Assembly: GCA_031279525.1 (NCBI GenBank)
Contig: JAITIH010000083.1
Span: forward strand, 1-12,044
Length of the DNA: 12,044 nt
Source: Deltaproteobacteria bacterium
Lineage (GTDB): Bacteria > Desulfobacterota > Desulfarculia > Adiutricales > Adiutricaceae
Direction of reading: 5' to 3'
The translations under genes were made by a program, and so were the position numbers. Of the stretch, positions 1 through 6,453 are shown piece after piece; positions within the stretch are counted from its first letter, which is position 1, and every line of letters starts with the position of its first letter. The notes beneath the pieces were generated by a model. The model saw nothing but the letters and a program-made list of their open reading frames with translations. It had not been told where the DNA came from and did not search any database.

Positions 1-2
1 CA

Positions 3-98
3 AAAGAAGCGATTCGCCTCCTCGAAAGCTCTTTTTTTGGCTTGGCCAAAACTGGGCGCCAAGGAAGCGACGGCGTCGCTGGCTTTATAAATTTTTGA
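3..98 (+). CDS. Possible C-terminal end of an upstream gene (partial)
   Basis: Frame 3 is open from the window edge and stops with TGA at 96-98. It gives 31 residues that read like an ordinary protein tail (Lys-Glu-Ala-Ile-Arg-Leu-Leu-Glu..., ending Gly-Phe-Ile-Asn-Phe). Frame 1 is also open, to a TAA at 88-90, so the choice of frame is uncertain. The only support is the open frame plus a strong terminator 50 bases further on, which implies that a transcript enters from the left. A 6-bp hairpin (AGCGAC/GTCGCT, 66-80) lies within it. No family can be recognised from so short a piece. Confidence 0.3.
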   Translation, partial: KEAIRLLESSFFGLAKTGRQGSDGVAGFINF

Positions 99-148
99 CT
101 TTTTCCGAGCCAAGCCCAAAAATATTTTTCAGCTGACTAAAAATCTGG

Positions 149-188
149 AGGCCGAAAGAGAACGCTCTCTTTCGGCCTTTTTGATTTT
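149..188 (+). terminator. Intrinsic terminator of the gene upstream of islA
   Basis: A perfect 13-bp stem (149-161 with 166-178) closes on the four-base loop ACGC and is followed by TTTTG and a second T run. This is a textbook Rho-independent terminator on the plus strand. It separates the transcript entering from the left from the islAB operon, so islA needs its own promoter between about 185 and 410. Confidence 0.85.
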
Positions 189-411
189 TTGCCGATTGGT
201 TTTGCCGACGAACGCGCCCGCTAAGGCTTTTAAGAGCAGATTTTCAGCCAGTTTTTTCGCGCCGCCATTTAGCTAAGCCAGCCGTAAACGTCGGCATGAT
301 GCGCCGCCGGCGAAAGCGTCGCCAACTTAAACTTAGCCCAAAGACCCCGCGTCGACGCTTTCTGGCCGGCCATTTTCTTTAGCCGTTTTCAAATGGCCAT
401 TTTCCAAAGAT
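189..411 (+). promoter_or_regulatory. islA upstream region with palindromes, presumed promoter/operator
   Basis: This 220-base gap between the terminator and islA must carry the islAB promoter, but I see no convincing -35/-10 pair or sigma-54 GG...GC element. It does contain three perfect palindromes: GCGTCGACGC (about 350-359), TGGCCGGCCA (363-372) and AAATGGCCATTT (391-402). The last two share the direct repeat GGCCATTTTC (368-377 and 395-404), offset by 27 bases. The AAATGGCCATTT palindrome lies 25 bases before the start codon, a sensible place for a repressor. GGCC is common in this genome, so chance is possible. Confidence 0.35.
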
Positions 412-419
412 AAAGGAGG
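412..419 (+). promoter_or_regulatory. Strong Shine-Dalgarno sequence of islA
   Basis: AAAGGAGG sits 7 bases before the GTG at 427. It fixes that GTG as the start of islA, because no other in-frame start nearby has a comparable site. Confidence 0.85.
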
Positions 420-426
420 CTCCGCC

Positions 427-2922
427 GTGACTAATCTAGCCTCCGAATTAGCCCCCAATTCGACGTACGCCCTATCGCCGCAGGAAGCGAGGTTCTCCTC
501 AAAGCGCTCCGAGGACTATGGCCGGCCCAGGCCGCGCCGGATCATGGCCAGCTTTAAGGACCAGACCCCAGTCATCGCCATAGAAAGGGCCGTCTTCTTC
601 ACTAAGTCCATGCGCCAGACCGAAGGCCAACCGTTAACCCTAAGCTGGGCCAAGGCCCTTAAAAACATAGCCGAGAAAATCACCTTCCGGATCGCCGAAG
701 GCCAACTTCTGGCCGGGCGAGCCGGCCAGCCTGGCCGCCACGGGATCCTCTACCCGGAAATCGACGAAGACTTTTACACCCCCCTGGAAAACCTCCGCCA
801 AAGGGCCAAGAACGCTTTTCGGATCGCCGAGGCCGACGCCAAGGCCATGGCCACGGAGGAGGCCTCTTACTGGAAATGCAAAACCTTCCACGAAAGGCTA
901 AACCTGGCCCTGCCACCGGATTTAAGGGGCGTGACCTACGCCGACGACTTGGGCCTTAAGTCCAAATTCGTGGTCAGCGAGACCAGCTCCTACCGGTCGG
1001 CCTCGCAGTGGGTCCACGACTACGAAAAAGCCTTAAAGCGCGGCTTCGTGGACCTGCGAAAGGAGATGGAGGAACGGCTTTTGGCCCTGGACCCGGCTAG
1101 CGTAATCGATCAGGTCGAGAAAAAACCTTTTTACGAGGCCGCGTTCCTCGTGGCCGAGGCCATCGTCCTCTGGGTCGGCCGTCACGCGGATTTGGCCAAA
1201 AAACTAGCCGTAAAGGAAACCGACGAGGCTAGGAAAGCCGAGCTTTTAGAGATCGCCGCCATCCGCGAGCGGGAGCTGGCCTACCCAGCCCAAACCTTTA
1301 GGGAGGCCGTCCAGTCCCAGTGGTTCGTCCAACTTTCCTCCCGCCTAGAGCAGAAGGCCAACGCCGTCATTTCTAATGGCCGCCTGGACCAGCGCCTCTA
1401 CCCCTATTACTTAAGCGGCCTAAGAAAAGGGTCCCTTAACGACCAAGGGGCCAAGGAGCTTTTGGAGCGCCTGTGGGTGGAGATGGCCCAGTTCGTGGAC
1501 CCGCGCGTCAACCCCACGGGCGACGGGTTTAACGAGGCCTACGCCCACTGGGAGGCGATGACCATTGGCGGCCAAACCCGCGAGGGCTTAGACGCCGTAA
1601 ACGAGCCCACCTATCTCTTTTTGGAGTCCAAAATCGAGTTCCCCCTAAACTACCCGGACCTGGCCGCCCGGGTTCACGCCCGGAGCCCCCAAAGGCGCCT
1701 TCTGGAAGTGGCCAGGGCCATCCAGGACGGCTCGGGCTTTCCTAAACTGATTAACGACGAGGAAATCGTCCCCCTCTACGCCGCCAAAGGGGCCCCCATG
1801 GCCGAGATTTTAGACTACGCCGTCTCCGGCTGCGCCGAGGCCCGCATGCCCAACCGGGACGCCTACGCCCCGGGCCGCGTCTACGTCAATTTCCCGGCCG
1901 CCCGGGAAATGACCCTCCATAACGGCCGGCTTCTTAAGCGCGGCCAGGCGGTCATTGGCCTTGAAACCGGCGACCATTCCGCTTTTAGGGATTTCGAGGA
2001 GTTTTACAAAGCCTATAAGGCCCTGCGCCTAAACCTTTTGAACAAGGCCATGGCCCAGCGACGCCTGGTCGATGGGCTAAGGCCAAAGCGCGTCGCCACC
2101 CCCTTCGCCTCGCCGCTCCACGACCTATGCGTCAAGGAAGGCCAGGATCCGCAGTCGCCCAAAATCGCGGGGGGCTTTGACATTTCCTATTTCGAGTTTT
2201 TGGGCTCCGGCACGGCGCTCGATAGCTTAGCCGCCGTCAAAAAACTGGTCTACGAGGAGCGAAAAATCCCGATAGGCCAGCTCGTCGCGGCCTTAAAGGC
2301 CGACTTTGAGGGCTTTGAGACCGTCTTGGCCCTTTTGAAAGGAGCCCCCAAATACGGCAACGCCGACCCATACGCCGACGACTTAGCCCGGGACTTAGAC
2401 TACATTTCCCAGAAAAGGGCCGCGAGGGCTTCCCAAGAAAGGGGGATCCACGTCGACCTACGCTACGCGCCCATCGCCTCCCACGGGCCATTTGGCCGGG
2501 TCATTTCGGCCACCCCCTACGGCCGGAAAGCCTTCACCCCTCTTTCCGACGGGTCCTCGGCCTCCCACGAGGCCGACCGCCAAGGGCCCACGGCGGTCTT
2601 TTTGAGCGACCACCGCTCAAAAAATTCCCAGCTCCTAAACCGAGCCTCAAGGCTTTTGAACGTGAAGCGCTCCCCTGGCTGCGTGGCCGGCGAGGCCGGG
2701 GCCCAGAAAATCGTCGACCTTATCCGGGCCTTTTGCGACCTAAAACTCTGGCGCGTCCAGGTTAACGTCATGAACCGCCAAACCTTGTTGGAGGCCCAGG
2801 CCAACCCCGAGGCCTGGCCCGGGCCACTGGTCCGGGTGGCCGGCTACAGCGCCTATTTTAGCGACCTTTCGCCGGACCTACAGTTCGATGTCGTCGAAAG
2901 GTCCGAGCGCGATTGGTTTTAG
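427..2922 (+). CDS. islA: Isethionate sulfite-lyase, glycyl radical enzyme
   Basis: This is a glycyl radical enzyme of 831 residues. IslA splits isethionate (2-hydroxyethanesulfonate) into acetaldehyde and sulfite in the cytoplasm of anaerobes, supplying sulfite for respiration. Seen in the sequence: the radical-relay motif Ser-Gly-Cys-Ala-Glu-Ala-Arg (Cys469, Glu471), the C-terminal glycyl-radical motif Arg-Val-Ala-Gly-Tyr-Ser-Ala-Tyr-Phe (Gly806), Arg190 and Gln194 in a Ser-Tyr-Arg-Ser-Ala-Ser-Gln-Trp segment, and Arg679. As I recall them, the IslA functional residues are Arg189, Gln193, Cys468, Glu470, Arg678 and Gly805, so all six fit at an offset of +1. The length also matches. The GTG start has AAAGGAGG 7 bases upstream. 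The activase gene follows directly. The main alternative is a dihydroxypropanesulfonate lyase (HpsG-type) or another unassigned glycyl radical enzyme. The class is certain, and the substrate is a strong inference. Confidence 0.88.
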   Translation: MTNLASELAPNSTYALSPQEARFSSKRSEDYGRPRPRRIMASFKDQTPVIAIERAVFFTKSMRQTEGQPLTLSWAKALKNIAEKITFRIAEGQLLAGRAGQPGRHGILYPEIDEDFYTPLENLRQRAKNAFRIAEADAKAMATEEASYWKCKTFHERLNLALPPDLRGVTYADDLGLKSKFVVSETSSYRSASQWVHDYEKALKRGFVDLRKEMEERLLALDPASVIDQVEKKPFYEAAFLVAEAIVLWVGRHADLAKKLAVKETDEARKAELLEIAAIRERELAYPAQTFREAVQSQWFVQLSSRLEQKANAVISNGRLDQRLYPYYLSGLRKGSLNDQGAKELLERLWVEMAQFVDPRVNPTGDGFNEAYAHWEAMTIGGQTREGLDAVNEPTYLFLESKIEFPLNYPDLAARVHARSPQRRLLEVARAIQDGSGFPKLINDEEIVPLYAAKGAPMAEILDYAVSGCAEARMPNRDAYAPGRVYVNFPAAREMTLHNGRLLKRGQAVIGLETGDHSAFRDFEEFYKAYKALRLNLLNKAMAQRRLVDGLRPKRVATPFASPLHDLCVKEGQDPQSPKIAGGFDISYFEFLGSGTALDSLAAVKKLVYEERKIPIGQLVAALKADFEGFETVLALLKGAPKYGNADPYADDLARDLDYISQKRAARASQERGIHVDLRYAPIASHGPFGRVISATPYGRKAFTPLSDGSSASHEADRQGPTAVFLSDHRSKNSQLLNRASRLLNVKRSPGCVAGEAGAQKIVDLIRAFCDLKLWRVQVNVMNRQTLLEAQANPEAWPGPLVRVAGYSAYFSDLSPDLQFDVVERSERDWF

Positions 2923-3854
2923 CCGCCGTGACCGCCGAAAAGCCATTCGCCCCTGGCCTTGAGGCTAGCGGGGTCGTCTTTAACGTCCAAAAGTTTAGCC
3001 TCCACGACGGCCAAGGGCTAAGGACCTTAGTTTTTTTCAAGGGCTGCCCGCTCCGCTGCCAATGGTGCTCAAACCCCGAGTCCCAGAGCCCATGGCCCGA
3101 ATTGGCCGTCAACCCGGCCTTGTGCTTAGGCCCTAGAGCCTGCGGCCGGTGCCTTTCGATCTGCCCGGCGGGAGCCATCGCCGAAAGGGAAGGGGCCATC
3201 GCCTTTAACCGAGGCCAATGCGCCCAGTGCCTCGCCTGCGCCAAAGAGTGCCCGACCGGGGCCAGGTTCGTTTACGGCCGCCGCCTGACCGTCTTAGAGA
3301 TTGTCCAGAAGGTGGAAGAGGACTCAGTCTTCTACCAGCGCTCAGGCGGAGGCTTGACCATAAGCGGCGGGGAGGCCCTAGGTCAGCCGGCGTTTGCCTT
3401 AGAGCTTCTTAAGGAAGCTAAAAAAAGACGCCTAAACGTGGCCTTGGAGACCTCCGGGGCCTATGGCTTCGAGACCCTGGCCCAGGCGGCTCTCTACGTG
3501 GACGAGCTTTTTTACGATCTAAAGCACTGGGACGAGGCGGCCCACCTAAAGGGAGTCGGCCTGGGCAACCGGGAGATTGTCGCGACCTTAAGGCGACTGG
3601 CCCGGGAGTTCCCCCAAAAGAAAATCGTGGCCCGCGTCCCGGTCGTCCCGGGCTTTAACGACAGCCTTAGCGACCTAAAGCGGATAAAGGCCCTGGCCCC
3701 GGTCAATAAAGACGGCCAGGCCGCGGTCGAGTTTTTGCCTTACCACCGCTTAGGCGAAATCAAGTACGCCTTCCTCGGCCGCCCTTACCCCTATAAAGGG
3801 GTCAGGCCCGACCAAGCCAAGTTCGAGTCCTTAAAGGACGAGCTGGTAGGCTAA
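2913..3854 (+). CDS. islB: Glycyl radical enzyme activase for IslA (radical SAM)
   Basis: This enzyme uses S-adenosylmethionine and a [4Fe-4S] cluster to abstract hydrogen from IslA Gly806, forming the stable glycyl radical. Numbered from the TTG at 2913 (313 aa), it shows the radical SAM triad Cys45-x3-Cys49-x2-Cys52 in the typical Gly-Cys-Pro-Leu-Arg-Cys-Gln-Trp-Cys-Ser-Asn-Pro setting. A two-cluster ferredoxin insert follows (Cys71, 77, 80, 84 and Cys103, 106, 109, 113), then the SAM-binding Gly-Gly-Glu at 152-154. The usual His-Asp-Gly-Pro-Gly motif reads His-Asp-Gly-Gln-Gly (31-35). The start is uncertain: the TTG at 2913 overlaps islA by 10 bases and has AAAGG 11 bases upstream, while an in-frame GTG at 2928 lies 5 bases after the islA stop. 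Either way the genes should be co-transcribed and probably translationally coupled. The family is clear, and the IslB assignment rests on its neighbour. Confidence 0.88.
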   Translation: MVLAAVTAEKPFAPGLEASGVVFNVQKFSLHDGQGLRTLVFFKGCPLRCQWCSNPESQSPWPELAVNPALCLGPRACGRCLSICPAGAIAEREGAIAFNRGQCAQCLACAKECPTGARFVYGRRLTVLEIVQKVEEDSVFYQRSGGGLTISGGEALGQPAFALELLKEAKKRRLNVALETSGAYGFETLAQAALYVDELFYDLKHWDEAAHLKGVGLGNREIVATLRRLAREFPQKKIVARVPVVPGFNDSLSDLKRIKALAPVNKDGQAAVEFLPYHRLGEIKYAFLGRPYPYKGVRPDQAKFESLKDELVG

Positions 3855-4077
3855 GGGCCCTGGCTTGGACGAAAGAGCCGGCTGAGGCCATGGGACCGGC
3901 CCATGCGAAGGGGTCGACCGGGCCAATTGGCGGCCATGGCGGCCATGGGGATCCTGGCGATCGCCTTGGGGCGCCGAGCGCCCCGAAGGTCTAGACGCGA
4001 CTTTAAATAGTTAAAGAATAAAACGGCCAGCCGAAGCCTTTGGCGAGGCTTAACGCGGTTAACGACGCGTCTCCATT
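3855..4077. other. Convergent intergenic region between islB and the helicase-like gene
   Basis: I see no gene here. It holds two hairpins without T runs: CATGGG/CCCATG (about 3889-3905) and GGGGCGC/GCGCCCC with loop CGA (3968-3984), the latter extendable by CCTT/AAGG across one bulged base. There is also a short direct repeat, CGGCCATGG, at about 3930-3945. Neither hairpin is a clear terminator for islAB. Confidence 0.5.
4013..4051 (-). terminator. Weak possible terminator for the minus-strand helicase-like gene
   Basis: Read on the minus strand, AAGCCT/AGGCTT can form a 6-bp hairpin with loop CGCCAA. GC-rich pairing and a T-rich tail (CGTTTTATTCTTT) follow. It lies downstream of the extended frame's TAA (4078-4080) rather than close to the amber stop at 4267. 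The stem is imperfect, so this is only suggestive. Confidence 0.3.
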
Positions 4078-4266
4078 TTATGGCGCGACTACGGGCCTAA
4101 ACTTATCCAACTCATCGCTTATCCGTAAGGCGAGCTTTACGGCCGGGGCGGCTATAAGCTTAGCGTCATCAAACTCCATTTTGGCCATCGAAAGCTCGGC
4201 TAAGCTCATTTCCATTAACCCCGGAACGCAATCGCGGAGCGACTGGCCAGCCGCGGCGAAATGGCT
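4078..4266 (-). other. In-frame continuation of the helicase-like gene beyond its amber stop
   Basis: After the TAG at 4267-4269 the same frame stays open for 62 codons and ends in TAA at 4078-4080. The predicted segment is helical in character and repeats a motif found just before the stop: Ser-Leu-Ala-Asp-Leu-Ser-Leu-Ala-Arg (from residue 699) is echoed by Ser-Leu-Ala-Glu-Leu-Ser-Met-Ala-Lys, 51 codons later. This suggests that the TAG arose inside a formerly longer gene by nonsense mutation. Readthrough or a decoded amber codon is a less likely option. A chance open frame of this length is possible, but the shared repeat argues against it. Confidence 0.5.
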
Positions 4267-6453
4267 CTAGGCCTTTATGGCCGGGGTCAAAACTACGCTG
4301 GCCCTCTTGTTGGCCTCGACGACGCGCTCGCGCGCCAACGACAAATCGGCCAGACTCAACGATTGAAACGCACTCCCGATATTTTGGAGACCTCCGCTGG
4401 CCTCGGCCATGTAAACCGCGGCCTTTTTAGCCTGGTCGATAACGGGGCCAACTTTTTTTTCAGCCGCGGCCAATAATTCCCGAACCTTAAAAATTTCCTC
4501 GGCGGTTAAGCCTTTAAGGTCTGGGTCAAGGCCATCGTGAACTTCCAAGGCCTTCTCGAAGCCCTCAGCCACGTTTTTGGCTTCCTCCAAATAGGCCTCA
4601 ATTTTTAAAGGATCGGCATACGTCAAATTCACCCCGCGCCAGGCGGGCTTAGCCTTTGCCTCGCCAATAGCTTCTTCCAGCTCGCTAGCGGCCTTTAACG
4701 CGTCATTTCTTTCGTCCACTCTAAGATTTTTGAAATTCGCGAGGTCTTTTTCATGCGCTTTTGATATTCTTAGGGCGTTAGCTGAAATAGGCGCCTGCTG
4801 GACGTTTCTCCCTATTATGTCGTAGACGGTCAAGCCGGTCCGCCCATAAACGGCCGACACGACGTTAACGTATTCGCTCAAGCGCCCTCGAACTTTTTTG
4901 TATCGATCTCGCTTAATCTGGTGATCGGAGCTTTTTTGGGGCTCCCGCATTTCGCAGCGGGCCCTAATCGACGCCATGGCTTGCGGCCAGGTCGACCGTT
5001 GGGCCTGCAGCGGCATGAGATACTCCCCCAGACCCACGGCCTCAAGGCGGGATTTCACCGCCTCAAGGGCGGCCTGTTTTTCGGCCACGAATAAGACGGT
5101 TTTCCCGTCCGCCAAGGCCGCGGCGATGGCGTTAACGATCGTTTGGGATTTACCGCTGCCCGGTGGCCCCTCGATAGCTAGGTTCCGATCGTCTTTAAGG
5201 TCAATGAGGATGGAGGCCTGGGAAGAGTCGGCGTCAAGGACGAACCCTGGAATCTTCGCCTCGAACTCGGGCCGCTCCACTTCGTAGTCCAACGCGTATG
5301 AGCCTGCCTGACCGTCCCCGCCCAGAACGAAGTCCCGAATAAGGGGGAGATTTTCGTAATCGTGAACGCCATCCGCCAAATCCATGTACATGCTCATCCG
5401 GGCGGATGGGAAAAGACCTAAAATCGCTTGCCGGCTGACCCGCCAATTATTGTGCTGGGCCACAGCCTGAGAAACTTCCTTAAAATAATTCTCTAAAAGA
5501 GGCAACCCGTTCTTGTCGAGCCGCAAAGTCGGAAATTCCAGGCCAAATTGGAGCCTCATCTTCTCAGCTAAAACGAAATTGCCTTCCCCTTCCCCCTCGT
5601 CGGACTCCAAGATAAACTCCGCCCCACTTCGGCCGTCTTTTTTCGACAGGCGAACCGACGCCAATATTAGGGGCGAAAGTATTTTTTCCCGATCCTCGCT
5701 CCACTCCAAAAAGCCAAAGGCGGCCTTTAGGGCGTTAATGCCAGTCTCTTCTTCCGCCAGGCGACATTTAGACATTAGGGCCTTAAGCTTCCTGTCCATG
5801 TCGGAGGGGAGTAGGAGCGTCTGGATGTATTTTCTTGAACGGACGTTCGAGGGGGCGGGGCCATTTTCAAACGGCAGCTCGTAATTGGGGTTTACGCCAT
5901 TGTTTAGGGCGTGCTGAATTAAGGAAAAATGGTCTTTTTTCTGCCTTGGCGGTAAGCCTCGAGCCAGGCGAACGCGATCGATTAACCTCTTTTCGATCTC
6001 GTCGTTAATGGCGAGGAGATCCGCCTGGCTAGCCCCTTGCTTGACCGGAATCTTGGAATCTCTAAGGTACTCCTCATCGGTCAGCCTGGCCGCGTGCATG
6101 GCCAACGTAAAGTCTTCCGTCAGTTCTTCGGGCGGGGCGCCAGTCATCGGCGGGAGGGGCTTAAAGCGCAGACGTTCCCCTTGGTATAGGCAATGGGCCA
6201 GAGTCTCGGGCGAGGCGTCGACCGCCCTGACCAAGCTGTTTGAGCGATCGGAGAGCTTGGTTCCAATCAAGGGGTTGCGACGGGTTAGGTCCAAAAGCTT
6301 CTTTCTTAGTCTGTCTATCTTTAGGTAAAACTGGCCGCCATTCGCGGAAGGGCTTCCGGGCGTGGGAGGGCTTCCGGGCATGGAAGGGCTTCCGGGCGAG
6401 GGAGAGGTCCCATTTTTTGACGGGGGGACCTTTGGAGGCTGGGGTAAAGGCAT
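4267..6453 (-). CDS. DUF4011-type superfamily 1 helicase, N-terminal half only (likely truncated)
   Basis: The predicted protein has 728 residues. Residues 1-40 are a low-complexity Pro/Ser/Gly leader. Residues 45-65 (Leu-Arg-Lys-Lys-Leu-Leu-Asp-Leu-Thr-Arg-Arg-Asn-Pro-Leu) are the hallmark start of DUF4011. A Q-motif-like Asp-Ser-Ser-Gln lies near 409-412, Walker A Gly-Pro-Pro-Gly-Ser-Gly-Lys-Ser-Gln-Thr at 429-438, and motif Ia Val-Leu-Phe-Val-Ala-Glu-Lys at 453-459. After residue 500 it is charged and helical. Family members are usually well over 1000 residues, with motifs II-VI and often a nuclease-like C-terminus. All of these are absent, so helicase activity is doubtful. Walker A itself is intact. 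Relatives occur in defence-type and mobile regions, but no partner gene is present here. The ATG at 6453 has no clear Shine-Dalgarno sequence; a later Met25 is possible. It may be an expressed ATP-binding remnant or a pseudogene. Confidence 0.7.
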   Translation of the reverse strand: MPLPQPPKVPPSKNGTSPSPGSPSMPGSPPTPGSPSANGGQFYLKIDRLRKKLLDLTRRNPLIGTKLSDRSNSLVRAVDASPETLAHCLYQGERLRFKPLPPMTGAPPEELTEDFTLAMHAARLTDEEYLRDSKIPVKQGASQADLLAINDEIEKRLIDRVRLARGLPPRQKKDHFSLIQHALNNGVNPNYELPFENGPAPSNVRSRKYIQTLLLPSDMDRKLKALMSKCRLAEEETGINALKAAFGFLEWSEDREKILSPLILASVRLSKKDGRSGAEFILESDEGEGEGNFVLAEKMRLQFGLEFPTLRLDKNGLPLLENYFKEVSQAVAQHNNWRVSRQAILGLFPSARMSMYMDLADGVHDYENLPLIRDFVLGGDGQAGSYALDYEVERPEFEAKIPGFVLDADSSQASILIDLKDDRNLAIEGPPGSGKSQTIVNAIAAALADGKTVLFVAEKQAALEAVKSRLEAVGLGEYLMPLQAQRSTWPQAMASIRARCEMREPQKSSDHQIKRDRYKKVRGRLSEYVNVVSAVYGRTGLTVYDIIGRNVQQAPISANALRISKAHEKDLANFKNLRVDERNDALKAASELEEAIGEAKAKPAWRGVNLTYADPLKIEAYLEEAKNVAEGFEKALEVHDGLDPDLKGLTAEEIFKVRELLAAAEKKVGPVIDQAKKAAVYMAEASGGLQNIGSAFQSLSLADLSLARERVVEANKRASVVLTPAIKA
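6345..6405 (-). repeat. 18-bp tandem repeat encoding Pro/Gly/Ser leader
   Basis: About three imperfect copies of an 18-base unit (plus-strand core GGGCTTCCGGGC) encode Gly-Ser-Pro-Ser-Met-Pro / Gly-Ser-Pro-Pro-Thr-Pro-type hexapeptides near residues 17-36 of the helicase-like protein. The copies are nearly identical in DNA, so the expansion is recent. The segment is probably a disordered leader. Confidence 0.7.

Noticed and set aside
189..411. Sigma-54 promoter before islA (TGG...TTGC-like strings)
   Set aside because: The best candidate at 363-378 lacks the invariant GC of the -12 element at correct spacing.
2858..3244. 128-codon minus-strand frame across the islA-islB junction
   Set aside because: It is antisense to two well-supported genes and has no recognisable motif.
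3968..3984. GGGGCGC/GCGCCCC hairpin as islAB terminator
   Set aside because: The stem is strong, but there is no T run on either strand, so an intrinsic terminator is not supported.
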